A stretch of DNA of 64,000 nucleotides, from the NCBI GenBank assembly GCA_036268075.1, contig DATAUV010000077.1, positions 1 to 64,000 of the forward strand, read 5' to 3'. Below the pieces are notes generated by a model. The model ran no database searches. It was not told where the DNA came from and was given only the letters and a program-made list of their open reading frames with translations. Origin of the DNA: DATARH01 sp036268075 (GTDB lineage Bacteria > Pseudomonadota > Alphaproteobacteria > ATCC43930 > CGMCC-115725). Position 1 is the stretch's first letter; each line of letters opens with the position of its first letter. This document shows positions 7,876 to 15,713 of the stretch, piece by piece. The translations under genes and the position numbers were made by a program.

Positions 7876-8493
7876 CTAGCCGGCTATCCGGCCACCTTTC
7901 TCCGACAGGCTGCTCTCCGACAGGCTGCGAAACGTGATCGACCAGCGCGTCGGCGCCATCGCGGCGATGCTGTGCTCCCAGGCGTGCCGCGCGTCGCCGG
8001 TCAGATGGTAGAGGGAGCGCGGCGCCAGGGGCACCGAGATGCGATCGAACCCGCCGGGCCGCCGCCGGCGAAACCGCATCGCCGCCGTCGCGCCGAGCGA
8101 GAGGCCGAGGACATGCTCGAATACGGGCCGGTCGCGATGCCAGCCGATCCCGGCGCCGGCGTCGTAGCGGATCAGCAGCGCCTGGACGAGGGCGCCCGCC
8201 TCCAGATGGGCAAACCGCGCCGCCCGCTCGCGCAAGGGCAACAGCCAATCCGGGATCGGCTCGGCCGGAATAAATCGCGCATCGTCGTAATCGTAGCGCC
8301 AGCCATAGGACACGGTCAGCCGCCGGCCTTCCCAGCCGTGGAAGCGAAACGGGGCGAGCGGCGCGGCGTCGATCCCGTCGATGAATTCGTGCTCCTCGGC
8401 CGGCGTGACGAGCGCTTGTATTTGAGCAAGACCGGGCAAGATCGGTTGGTCGAACAGATCGCACTGCTGGGCAAGGGGGCTCATTGGCCTCAT
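7876..8493 (-). CDS. AlkB-like 2-oxoglutarate/Fe(II) dioxygenase
   Basis: About 205 residues of the AlkB superfamily. Iron ligands are visible as WHRDRP (HxD), and a distal His is in HAWEHSI. RWSITFRSL carries the Arg that binds 2-oxoglutarate. Upstream, RFHGWEGRRLTVSYGWRYDYDD fits the nucleotide-recognition lid. Such proteins repair alkylated bases by oxidative demethylation, or modify RNA or protein. ATG 8493 or 8484 can be the start; the second has GAGG only three bases away. A longer frame to 8784 overlaps the divergent DUF763 gene and is not used. Confidence 0.85.
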   Translation of the reverse strand: MRPMSPLAQQCDLFDQPILPGLAQIQALVTPAEEHEFIDGIDAAPLAPFRFHGWEGRRLTVSYGWRYDYDDARFIPAEPIPDWLLPLRERAARFAHLEAGALVQALLIRYDAGAGIGWHRDRPVFEHVLGLSLGATAAMRFRRRRPGGFDRISVPLAPRSLYHLTGDARHAWEHSIAAMAPTRWSITFRSLSESSLSEKGGRIAG

Positions 8494-8677
8494 ATGGGAG
8501 CGATGGGGCCGATCTCGATCCCTCTTCCCGGGCTGAGGGTTCGCGCCCCGCCGAAATGATAGGCCGTCGGCACGTCGCGAAAGGCAAAAGGCAGCGATGT
8601 TTATCGTGAAGAATTCGCATCCGAAGACCGTCACGCCGCCGGCTCGCGCGGCGGCGGCCTGATCGTCCGAGCCGAAC

Positions 8678-9937
8678 ATGGCCCGCAAAGCCGGAAGCGC
8701 CGATCTGCCGCTGCATGGCGGGCGAGTTCCCCTTTGGTTGGCCGATCGCATGACGCGGCTCGGCGCGGTCATCTCCGAGGCCATCGTCCATCATTACGGG
8801 CGGGACGAGTTGCTGCGCCGCCTCGCGCACCCGTTCTGGTTCCAGTCGTTCGGCGCCGTGATGGGGATGGACTGGCATTCCTCGGGCATCACCACCAGTG
8901 TGATCGGGGCGCTGAAACGCGGCCTCGCGCCGCTCTCGGATGAGCTCGGCCTCCATGTGTGCGGCGGCCGCGGCGCGCATTCACGGCGAACGCCGCACGA
9001 GCTGCAGGCGATCGGCGAGCGGGTGGGGTTCGACGGCGGGGCGCTGGCGACGGCGAGCCGGCTGGTGGCGAAAGTCGACAGCGCGGCGGTGCAGGACGGG
9101 TTCGACCTCTACCTTCACGGCTTTATCGTGACCGATGAAGGCCATTGGGTCGTGGTGCAGCAAGGCATGAACGGCGAGCGTCGTCAGGCGCGCCGGTACC
9201 ATTGGCTGTCGGAGGGGCTGACGAGCTTTGTCGATGCGCCTCACGCCGCGATCGACGGCGAGCGGCGAGGCCAGATCGTCAACCTGACGGACCATCGCGC
9301 CGAAGCGTCGCGCCGCGGCCAGATCGACATCCTGGGCTCGCTCGGTCCCGACCGGATCGTGAAGGAAGCGGCGAAGCTCGCGGCTCCGAAAGGACAAGCG
9401 GACGAGGCCGCGCCGGCGCAGCTCTCGCTGCCGCATCTGGTGATGCCGGCGCACCACGACGTACGTCCGAGCGACGTGATCGCGCGCCGGCTGCATGGGA
9501 CGCTCGCGGCCGCCGCGGAGCGCGGTCCCGAAGATTTTGCCGATCTGCTGCTGACGCCCGGCGTCGGAGCGCGCACCGTGCAGTCGTTGGCGATGGTGGC
9601 GGAGGTGGTGCACGGTGCACCCTACCGCTTCGCCGATCCGGCGCGGTTCTCGCTCGCGCATGGCGGCAAGGACCGGCACCCGTACCCGGTGCCGATCAAG
9701 GTTTATGACGAGACGATCCGCGTTCTCAAATCCGCGGTGGCGAAGGCGCGGCTGGGGCGCGACGAAGAACTCGGGGCGCTGAAGCGGCTCGACGACCAAG
9801 CCCGGCTGCTGGAACAGCGGGCAACCGGGCCTGGCGTCGCCGAGGTAATCGCCCGCGAGCGCGAAACCTCGCATGATTACGGCGGCCGCAGCGTCTTCGG
9901 CTGGGAGCCGCCTCCTTCCCAGAGCAAATCGGGCTAG
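8678..9937 (+). CDS. DUF763 domain protein
   Basis: The 419-residue protein carries the DUF763 signature from the first residue: RKAGSADLPLHGGRVP, LAHPFWFQSFGAVMGMDWHSSG, TTSVIGALKRGL, GGRGAHSRRTPHEL and LTPGVGARTVQSLAMVAEVVHG. The last block resembles a helix-hairpin-helix DNA-binding element (PGVG). No biochemical function is established that I can name; families with this HhH-like piece suggest a nucleic-acid role. It is divergent from the AlkB-like gene with 184 bases between them, so both may relate to nucleic-acid maintenance (inference). Confidence 0.85.
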   Translation: MARKAGSADLPLHGGRVPLWLADRMTRLGAVISEAIVHHYGRDELLRRLAHPFWFQSFGAVMGMDWHSSGITTSVIGALKRGLAPLSDELGLHVCGGRGAHSRRTPHELQAIGERVGFDGGALATASRLVAKVDSAAVQDGFDLYLHGFIVTDEGHWVVVQQGMNGERRQARRYHWLSEGLTSFVDAPHAAIDGERRGQIVNLTDHRAEASRRGQIDILGSLGPDRIVKEAAKLAAPKGQADEAAPAQLSLPHLVMPAHHDVRPSDVIARRLHGTLAAAAERGPEDFADLLLTPGVGARTVQSLAMVAEVVHGAPYRFADPARFSLAHGGKDRHPYPVPIKVYDETIRVLKSAVAKARLGRDEELGALKRLDDQARLLEQRATGPGVAEVIARERETSHDYGGRSVFGWEPPPSQSKSG

Positions 9938-10085
9938 TCTAGTCCGGCGCGCATCTCCGATTCGGTTCTGCGCGGTTCGGACTACCTTGCTATTTTTGCC
10001 GGTACCGCGCTTCCGGAGCCTGAGTCGAAATGTCTCGGGATCGCCTGAGACCAAATCTAGTATATTTTGGATACGGAGGTACTAG

Positions 10086-10715
10086 ATGGACGCGACATAT
10101 CATCTGAGTGGGGGCTTCAAGCCGACCTTGAAGCGGTTCGCTGACCTAGATGGCCCTGATTTCTTCCCCACCCCAGCATGGGCTACCTATGCCTTGATTG
10201 ATAATGAACCCTTCGAAGGGGAGATCTGGGAGCCTGCTTGCGGCGACGGTTCTATGGCCGAAGTTCTAAAATTGCGCGGGAACCGTGTCATCGCTTCTGA
10301 TCTATACGATCGAGGCTTTGGGGCAAGCGGTATCGACTTTCTGAAATGCAATCGCGTAACTGACAATATTGTTACCAACCCGCCCTATAATTCAGCAGAA
10401 GGATTTGTGCCGGTAGGCGTAAGATGCGCCCGTCGCAAATTTGCCCTTCTGCTACGTCTGGCTTTCTTGGAGGGGGCTAATCGCTGTAATACAGTCTTTT
10501 CCAAGCACGCGCCGACGCGAGTCTGGGTGTTCAGCGAGAGGATTACTTTCTATCCATCTGGCGCGGTCCATAAAGGGACGGGGACCACGGCATATGCCTG
10601 GTTTGTGTGGGATAACACGGCAATTAATACACATACAGAACTGAAGTGGATCAAACCTGGATACAAAAATCGTATGATATCATCTCAGGTAGAAAATCCG
10701 ATGTTGTTTAAATAG
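10086..10715 (+). CDS. Phage-type DNA (adenine-N6) methyltransferase
   Basis: The 209-residue protein has WEPACGDGSMAEVL (AdoMet-binding motif I), IASDLYDRG (motif II acid) and TNPPYNSAEGF (catalytic NPPY, motif IV). TPAWATYALID near the N-terminus and FLEGANR in the middle are typical of small orphan methyltransferases in prophages and genomic islands. It would methylate adenine in DNA. ACGGAGGT precedes the start. Base composition is visibly lower in GC than neighbours, which points to transfer. No cognate nuclease is recognisable nearby. Its 3' end overlaps the convergent gene by 31 bases. Confidence 0.8.
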   Translation: MDATYHLSGGFKPTLKRFADLDGPDFFPTPAWATYALIDNEPFEGEIWEPACGDGSMAEVLKLRGNRVIASDLYDRGFGASGIDFLKCNRVTDNIVTNPPYNSAEGFVPVGVRCARRKFALLLRLAFLEGANRCNTVFSKHAPTRVWVFSERITFYPSGAVHKGTGTTAYAWFVWDNTAINTHTELKWIKPGYKNRMISSQVENPMLFK

Positions 10716-11344
10716 TCAATTCCATTCCGTGTTATTTGAATTCCGTCGAATGTACGTTCTGCGTATCCCATAGCAAAAATGCCGCTCTGAGTTTTCTGAT
10801 GAGATACAACATTGCCGACAATTTGCTGCCACCTGCACTCCCGTTTACGCGAAGGGGAGTATTGTAGGTCAATTTCGGACAAAGGGTAATATTGGGGAAT
10901 TTGGTGTTTTATTAGCTCGGTGCTAGCCCGGCGATTCGGCTCTTGCGAGGCTATTTTGAGAGCCAGAATGCGGGCCTCTGCCTCCTTCAACCTGTCCCCT
11001 TCGACACGATGCAGCGAGCCGAATTCAAATTCCCAACCGCGTTTCCAAGCTACCGCCAATTTCGGAACGGCCATAATTTGGAGGACTGTGTCCACGACAG
11101 CCACTATCTCAGCTTCTTTTTGAAGTGAAAACGCGAGGTATAACGTCACCGTATGGCCGGGATGTCCACGATAATGTCTAAGATCGAAACTTAGCTGATT
11201 ATCTAAGGAGAAGCTTGCTTCCTCATACATATCTAGTCCGTCTTCACCCTCACGAATGGAGGTGGTGAAATAGATAAGCGGACGCCAAAATATGGCTTGG
11301 GGAATAACGTCAGATTCCAGTCCATGATTGGCGAGTCGCAGCAT
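10685..11344 (-). CDS. Unknown protein in AT-richer island
   Basis: About 219 residues that I do not recognise. It is soluble and mixed alpha/beta in appearance (FWRPLIYFTTSIREG, YRGHPGHTVTLYLAFSLQKEAEIV), with no signal peptide and no membrane helix. The C-terminus RTFDGIQITRNGIDYLNNIGFS could be a small winged-helix-like end. Start ATG 11344 is chosen because GAGGG lies close upstream; TTG 11356, overlapping the previous stop as TTGA, is possible. It follows the 105-residue gene on the same strand. GC content is low like the methyltransferase, so the three probably arrived together. Confidence 0.6.
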   Translation of the reverse strand: MLRLANHGLESDVIPQAIFWRPLIYFTTSIREGEDGLDMYEEASFSLDNQLSFDLRHYRGHPGHTVTLYLAFSLQKEAEIVAVVDTVLQIMAVPKLAVAWKRGWEFEFGSLHRVEGDRLKEAEARILALKIASQEPNRRASTELIKHQIPQYYPLSEIDLQYSPSRKRECRWQQIVGNVVSHQKTQSGIFAMGYAERTFDGIQITRNGIDYLNNIGFST

Positions 11345-11352
11345 CTCAACCC

Positions 11353-11670
11353 TCAAATTTGACGATTATCAATGGTAGCCCGGATAGAGGCATAATCCTT
11401 GCCGTCCTTTCGGCGGCGCACAACGCCCGGGGTTAAAGTCAGATACCACCTCGCCTCCAACGGCGACGACATGGGATGGGGGCTGATTGGCGTCGTGAAC
11501 TCTATCCCGCGGCGGTTAGACGCGAGCGCCCATGGATAGGCCTGCACTGTGGGTTCTAGTCCGCCGCGTGGCGTGTCGCCCCAAATCTCACGCGAAGCGA
11601 CTTGAATCAGGGCGATTGCTGCGGTTTGGCTGATGCTTTCCCACCGGCAAAACGGGCCAAAATTGAGCAT
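11353..11670 (-). CDS. Unknown 105-residue protein in AT-richer island
   Basis: I do not recognise this protein. It starts MLNFGPFCRWES and ends in a basic segment (GVVRRRKDGKDYASIRATIDN). No membrane segment is visible. It lies immediately upstream of the 219-residue gene and overlaps its possible TTG start by 4 bases, so the two are probably one operon. A toxin-antitoxin or phage accessory pair is possible, but nothing in the sequence proves it. Confidence 0.5.
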   Translation of the reverse strand: MLNFGPFCRWESISQTAAIALIQVASREIWGDTPRGGLEPTVQAYPWALASNRRGIEFTTPISPHPMSSPLEARWYLTLTPGVVRRRKDGKDYASIRATIDNRQI

Positions 11671-11773
11671 TTGACGTTCTCATTATACAACTATCCCGTG
11701 GCTCCCGCGTATACATAATCATCTCTTGGTGCAAGAGGTAAGCGAAATGCTTGAGCTCGGATTGCCGCCGAAT

Positions 11774-12589
11774 TTAGCCCGGCAGCTTCCAGCCGATCCA
11801 GTCGCAGAGGGCGCGGCCCATGACGAGGTCGAGGTCGCGGCCTTTCAGCCAGGACATTTCCTCGGTGAACATCGTCACGCATTGGCGCCACGAGCAGGGC
11901 ATGCGGGTGATGTCGGTGCCCCAGAAGCTGCGCTCGGGGCCGAAGGTCTCGACGATCTGCTGGGTGTATTTGTGGATGTTGCGGAACGGGTAGGGGTGGC
12001 TCGAATTGCCCGGGGCGCCAGTGCATTTGACCGCGATGTTCTTGTGCTTGGCGAGGGCGAGGAGCTGGGCCTGGTTGGCGTGAGCTTCGTCGTCCTTGCC
12101 GTTCCGGTTGCGGCCGTAATGGTCGATGATCAGCTTGAGGCCCGGGTGCTTGCCGGCGATCTCGCCGAGCAGCGGGAGCTGGGTCGAGGCCATCAGCGCG
12201 ACCGGGATCCCGGCCTTCTCGCATTCGGGCCACAGCCAATCCATCGTGCCGTCGGTGAGCCAGGTCTGCTGGTGCGGCTGGGTGAAGGCCCAGCGGAGGC
12301 CGAGCATGCCGGGGCGGTTTTTCCACCCGGCGACGAGGCCGCGGCTTTCCGGCTTCTCCGGCGGGAAATGGCCGAGGATGGCGAATTTGTTCGGGTATTT
12401 GGCGGCGGCGGCCTCCGCGACGGCGACGCAGTCGGAATCCCAGCCGGGCGGGTGGATGAGCCCGGCATCGACCCCGGCCTCGGCCATCTCGCGCAACGCC
12501 TCTTCGGCGGTCCAGTGCGAGGTCTGGCGGTGATGCGGCGGGGGCGAGCCTTTGCTCCACAGGTGGATCTGTGCGTCGACGATCAGCAT
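11774..12589 (-). CDS. Amidohydrolase family (amidohydro-rel) metal hydrolase
   Basis: The 271-residue protein is a TIM-barrel amidohydrolase: VDAQIHLW near the start supplies the HxH-like first metal site, IDHYGRN is the central His, and FGPERSFWGTDITR gives the C-terminal Asp. This is the pattern of 2-pyrone-4,6-dicarboxylate lactonase and ACMSD-like enzymes, which hydrolyse lactones or decarboxylate aromatic ring-cleavage products. The substrate is not determined. Rieske oxygenase and carboxymuconolactone-decarboxylase-like genes follow on the same strand, which fits an aromatic-acid degradation neighbourhood (inference). Confidence 0.82.
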   Translation of the reverse strand: MLIVDAQIHLWSKGSPPPHHRQTSHWTAEEALREMAEAGVDAGLIHPPGWDSDCVAVAEAAAAKYPNKFAILGHFPPEKPESRGLVAGWKNRPGMLGLRWAFTQPHQQTWLTDGTMDWLWPECEKAGIPVALMASTQLPLLGEIAGKHPGLKLIIDHYGRNRNGKDDEAHANQAQLLALAKHKNIAVKCTGAPGNSSHPYPFRNIHKYTQQIVETFGPERSFWGTDITRMPCSWRQCVTMFTEEMSWLKGRDLDLVMGRALCDWIGWKLPG

Positions 12590-12682
12590 GGTGTTTCCCC
12601 TCTGCCGGGTTTGTGGGGGTCATGCTACGCGATATCGCTGCGTGGGGGGTAGGGGCGGAGACGTTGCCCGCCTCGCGCCCCT

Positions 12683-12835
12683 CGGGCCCTCACCCGCCGA
12701 TCCCCGGCTGCGCCGGGGTCGGCCCCCTCTCCCGCAATGCGGGCGAGGGGAAATCTTGACGCTGCACCCTCGCCCGCATTGCGGGAGAGGGTGCCCGAAG
12801 GGCGGGTGAGGGCGCGGCGCGCAGCGACGCGAGGG
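12683..12835. repeat. Palindromic intergenic repeat, family A copy 1
   Basis: A long inverted repeat sits between two minus-strand genes. The core arms are 25 bases (12725-12749 and 12767-12791, containing CTCCCGCAATGCGGGCGAGG), separated by 17 bases and flanked by CCCTCACCCGCC-like outer arms. A related copy lies at 56865-57010. It should fold into a strong hairpin in RNA and may serve as a terminator or RNA-stability element. Confidence 0.85.
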
Positions 12836-12844
12836 CGGTCCGGC

Positions 12845-14143
12845 TTACTCCGCCGCGTCCAGCAAGGGCGGCTGTTTCAGGTATCCCTGCGCCAGCCGAC
12901 GTCCCGTCTCGCGCATCAGCTTCTTGTCGGCCTCCTCGGTCTTTGCCGGCGGGATGCGGACCACGGTGTTGTTGCAATAGGTCGGGATCGCGCCGGTGTC
13001 GCCGCGGAAGAGGCCGTCGGGGTCCTGGCCGGCTTTGACCGTCTTGATGCCGCGTCGGATCTGGTTCCTGAGCATCGAGATGCCGCGGTCGGTGGTGCCG
13101 AGGTGCTCCATGCCATGGACCGCGATCGGACGCTGCGAGACCTGAGCCTCGAAATCCTGCGGGCGGCGCTGGGCCTCCTCGTAGGTGTCGGGCGGCATCT
13201 GGCCGGCGAGCATCTGCGCGCGGTCGGACCACCAGTCGGGGGTTTCGATGCCCGGCGTCTCGCTGACGTGGCGCAGCTCGATATACATCGCACTGGTGTC
13301 GTCGATCGGGACTACCCAGCGGCTCATCATCGGGCCGCTGAACGCGATCTCCCGCTGCCCGGTCTCCCAGACCGGCGCGACCTGCTGCAAATTCGGCAGC
13401 ACGTTCTCGACCGAGCGCGACCAGATGTTGTCGCCGACCCGGCGCGTCGCGATGTAGATGATCCCGACCGGCGTCTCCATGAATTCAAGCTCGGGCAGCA
13501 CGCCGAACTCGTCGGTGAACACGGCGCCGCTGACGATCGTGTGCAGGAACGAGGTGTGGATCGCGTCCATCGTGTTTTCGAGGATCTGCAGCCAGTTGCA
13601 CGGATAGATGTATTTCTGGCCGGGGATCACCCGGTAGCCGGGACGGACAAAGCTGTCATAGGTCGGAAAGGCCGGCATCTCCTCGGGCGGTCCCAGATAG
13701 GCGAAGACGAGGCCGAACGCCTCGTTGACCGGGTAGGCGCCGTGGAAGAGGCGGTCCTTCAGCGTGCTCGTCGCCGGCTCGCCCGGGGTTTCGAGGATCG
13801 TGCCGTCGCAGCCGAAGAGCCAGCCGTGATAGCAGCAGCGGATGCCCTTGTCGCCGACGAGCCCGAATTCGAGCGAGGTGCCGCGATGCGGGCAATGCAG
13901 TTCGAGGAGACCGACCTCGCCCGAGCCGTCGCGGAAGGCCACCAGATCTTCGCCCAGGATGCGGAGCTTGAGCGGCAGGTCTTTCAGATCTTCGGAATAG
14001 CAGACCGGCTGCCAGAAGCGGCGCATGTACTCGCCGCACGGCGTGTCGGGGCCGACATGGGTCAGCTCGGTGTCTTCCTGGGGAACGTGGCGATGGTGAT
14101 AGCCGCTATACCGCGCCTTCAGATACGGGGCCCTGGTGACCAT
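12845..14143 (-). CDS. Rieske non-heme iron oxygenase, alpha subunit
   Basis: The 432-residue protein has the Rieske [2Fe-2S] motif CPHRGTSLEFG...CCYHGW (residues ~85-105) and the mononuclear iron site ENTMDAIHTSFLH. The layout resembles the phthalate 4,5-dioxygenase and vanillate demethylase group, which hydroxylate or demethylate aromatic acids using electrons from a separate reductase. No reductase gene is adjacent. Start ATG 14143 is preceded by AGGAGG, whereas the longer frame to 14179 is not. The substrate cannot be told from sequence. Confidence 0.88.
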   Translation of the reverse strand: MVTRAPYLKARYSGYHHRHVPQEDTELTHVGPDTPCGEYMRRFWQPVCYSEDLKDLPLKLRILGEDLVAFRDGSGEVGLLELHCPHRGTSLEFGLVGDKGIRCCYHGWLFGCDGTILETPGEPATSTLKDRLFHGAYPVNEAFGLVFAYLGPPEEMPAFPTYDSFVRPGYRVIPGQKYIYPCNWLQILENTMDAIHTSFLHTIVSGAVFTDEFGVLPELEFMETPVGIIYIATRRVGDNIWSRSVENVLPNLQQVAPVWETGQREIAFSGPMMSRWVVPIDDTSAMYIELRHVSETPGIETPDWWSDRAQMLAGQMPPDTYEEAQRRPQDFEAQVSQRPIAVHGMEHLGTTDRGISMLRNQIRRGIKTVKAGQDPDGLFRGDTGAIPTYCNNTVVRIPPAKTEEADKKLMRETGRRLAQGYLKQPPLLDAAE

Positions 14144-14275
14144 CGAAACCTCCTGTCGGGATCGTCCTGACCGCTGCAAATCTCCTGCCGACTCCGACCG
14201 CTCTCGCGGCGCGAAAACTGTTTCATGTTTACCCGCCGGGCGCTACGAAAACGATGCGAATTTGGGAGCAATCGG

Positions 14276-14569
14276 ATGAACGCAGATCGTCGTCACCGCC
14301 TCGACGGCGCGGTCGCCTGCTTTTTCAGCGACGGCGGGGCCGGGGGCGGTAAGGACGGCGCCGGCATCGCCCGCCTCAAGCCGCTCGACGACCGCAACAT
14401 CCCGGCCGCCGCGGTGTCAGCCGACAGCGCCCCGATCGGCGACGCGCGCGCCCTCTACCACGACGGCGTGCTCTCACACATGAACCAGGCCGCGGCCCGG
14501 AAGGGCGCGCGGCCTGGGACGACGCTCAAGGAGTTCGTCGAGATCCTGATGAAGTCGATGGCGTCGTAG
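14276..14569 (+). CDS. Unknown 97-residue protein ending inside a palindromic repeat
   Basis: A ribosome site (GGGAG) precedes ATG 14276. The protein reads AVACFFSDGGAGGGKDGAGIARL, NIPAAAVSADSAPIGDARALYHDGVLSHMN and GTTLKEFVEILMKSMAS. It looks like a conserved domain without its N-terminal partner; I do not recognise the family with certainty. The stop codon TAG (14567-14569) lies within the first arm of a palindromic repeat, so the natural C-terminus may have been changed by the repeat. It is divergent from the Rieske oxygenase. Confidence 0.55.
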   Translation: MNADRRHRLDGAVACFFSDGGAGGGKDGAGIARLKPLDDRNIPAAAVSADSAPIGDARALYHDGVLSHMNQAAARKGARPGTTLKEFVEILMKSMAS

Positions 14570-14643
14570 GGTGGGTAGAGCGCAGCGAAACCCACCGTTT
14601 GGTGCGTGAATGGTGGGTTTCGCTTTGCTCTACCCACCCTACG
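14565..14643. repeat. Palindromic intergenic repeat, family B copy 1
   Basis: Two arms of about 31 bases, with cores GTAGGGTGGGTAGAGCGCAG and GCTCTACCCACCCTAC, flank a 15-base loop. The related copy at 38252-38334 has the same ends. The element lies between two convergent genes and could terminate transcription in both directions. It supplies the TAG stop of the upstream gene. Confidence 0.88.
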
Positions 14644-14653
14644 TTACCGTGGA

Positions 14654-15211
14654 TTAGCGGGCGAGCCCTTCCGCACCCGCGGGCACGTCGTAGGCGGCGA
14701 GGGTGAAGGAGACGCTGGTGTAGAAGCCCATCAGGCACGTCACGTCGGTGATGCCTTCGTGGCCGAGCGCCTTGATGGCGCGGTCGAAGAGGCCCTTCGA
14801 CACCCAGCGCGCGTTGATCAGGCTGACCGCCAGCTCGTAGACGACCTGCTCGCGCTCGTCGTCGAACGAGGTTGCCTGGCCGGCGAGCATCGCCTCGACC
14901 TTGTCGTCGGGGAGGCCGGCGGCCTTGCCGGCGCGCTCATGCGCGTTGGTCGGGTAGATCGAGTGCCAATGCGCGTTGGTGACGACGACGGCGATCTCGC
15001 GCTCGCGCTCGCTCAGGGAATAGCCGGTGCGGAAATAGGCGCCGAGCGGGCCCATCACCTTTACCAGCTTGGGGTTGTGGACGTAGATCTTGTTCGGGCC
15101 GGGAAGGCGCCCGCGGGTCTCGACCAGCGAGTTGTAGCCTTCCTTCTGCTCCGGGGTCATCTGGTCGTAGGGGATTTCGGCATAGCGGCCAAAGGTCGGG
15201 GTGTCGGCCAT
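14654..15211 (-). CDS. Carboxymuconolactone decarboxylase family protein
   Basis: The 185-residue protein is longer than the one at 5537. It has YDQMTPEQKEGYNSLV, GPNKIYVHNPKL, FRTGYSLSEREREIAVVVTNAHW and AHERAGKAAGLPDDKVEAM. No CxxC is present, so AhpD-type peroxidase chemistry is unlikely. These longer CMD proteins are common beside aromatic degradation genes, and here the gene follows a Rieske oxygenase region. ATG 15211 is used because GGAGGAG precedes it at a good distance. Confidence 0.85.
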   Translation of the reverse strand: MADTPTFGRYAEIPYDQMTPEQKEGYNSLVETRGRLPGPNKIYVHNPKLVKVMGPLGAYFRTGYSLSEREREIAVVVTNAHWHSIYPTNAHERAGKAAGLPDDKVEAMLAGQATSFDDEREQVVYELAVSLINARWVSKGLFDRAIKALGHEGITDVTCLMGFYTSVSFTLAAYDVPAGAEGLAR

Positions 15212-15348
15212 GTTCGTGTCTCCTCCATGGGGGGTTGCGTTGTTCTGCCGGGGCAGCATAGCCAGCGCCGGCGCGGCTTGCGAGGCGCTTGGCTCAGGGA
15301 GCTACAACAGGGTAGCGACGCTGCATTGCCGCCATGCGTGCGAGTGAT

Positions 15349-15367
15349 GTTGCGAGGCATTCGCAAC
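15349..15367. promoter_or_regulatory. Palindrome upstream of bfd-bfr
   Basis: Two perfect 7-base arms, GTTGCGA and TCGCAAC, flank five bases. They end 54 bases before the bfd start. The location suits an operator for an iron-responsive regulator, but the sequence does not match the Irr ICE box or RirA motifs I know, so the cognate protein is unknown. Confidence 0.35.
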
Positions 15368-15421
15368 GCTGCTACATAGGTGCCCAGGCCAGATCCCACG
15401 GGCCAACCCCCAGAGGCACGC

Positions 15422-15619
15422 ATGTACGTTTGCCTGTGCAATGCCATCACCGACCGCGACGTGCGCGGCCACAATGCCGGCGAGGGCTGCTCGGTGGCGA
15501 TGGTATACCGGGCGCTGGGGTGCTCTCCGCAATGCGGCAAGTGCGTGCCGTTTGTCCGCCAGCTTCTGCGCCAGTCCGACGCCAATGTCGCGGCCCAGCA
15601 GGCCGGCGGCGACGACTGA
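15422..15619 (+). CDS. bfd: Bacterioferritin-associated ferredoxin
   Basis: A 65-residue [2Fe-2S] protein of the Bfd type. The cluster ligands are the CxC in YVCLCNAIT and the CxxC in SPQCGKCVPF, with the usual spacing of about 32 residues. Bfd docks on bacterioferritin and passes electrons to reduce core iron for release. ATG 15422 gives the normal family length; the longer frame from 15380 adds a Pro-rich tail. bfr follows 94 bases downstream, so the pair supports the assignment. Confidence 0.92.
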   Translation: MYVCLCNAITDRDVRGHNAGEGCSVAMVYRALGCSPQCGKCVPFVRQLLRQSDANVAAQQAGGDD

Positions 15620-15713
15620 TTGCCGACGACTGATTGAAACTGGGCTGCAATCTTCCTCCCGGTTTGCGCGTTTCCTCGATTAAGCTCGTTTGAGAACGTG
15701 CCGGGAGGCCATC

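Noticed and set aside
10086..11670. Complete restriction-modification system
   Set aside because: Only the methyltransferase is recognisable; neither neighbour shows a nuclease motif.
12737..14170. 477-residue plus-strand frame
   Set aside because: It is antisense to a clear Rieske oxygenase with full motifs.
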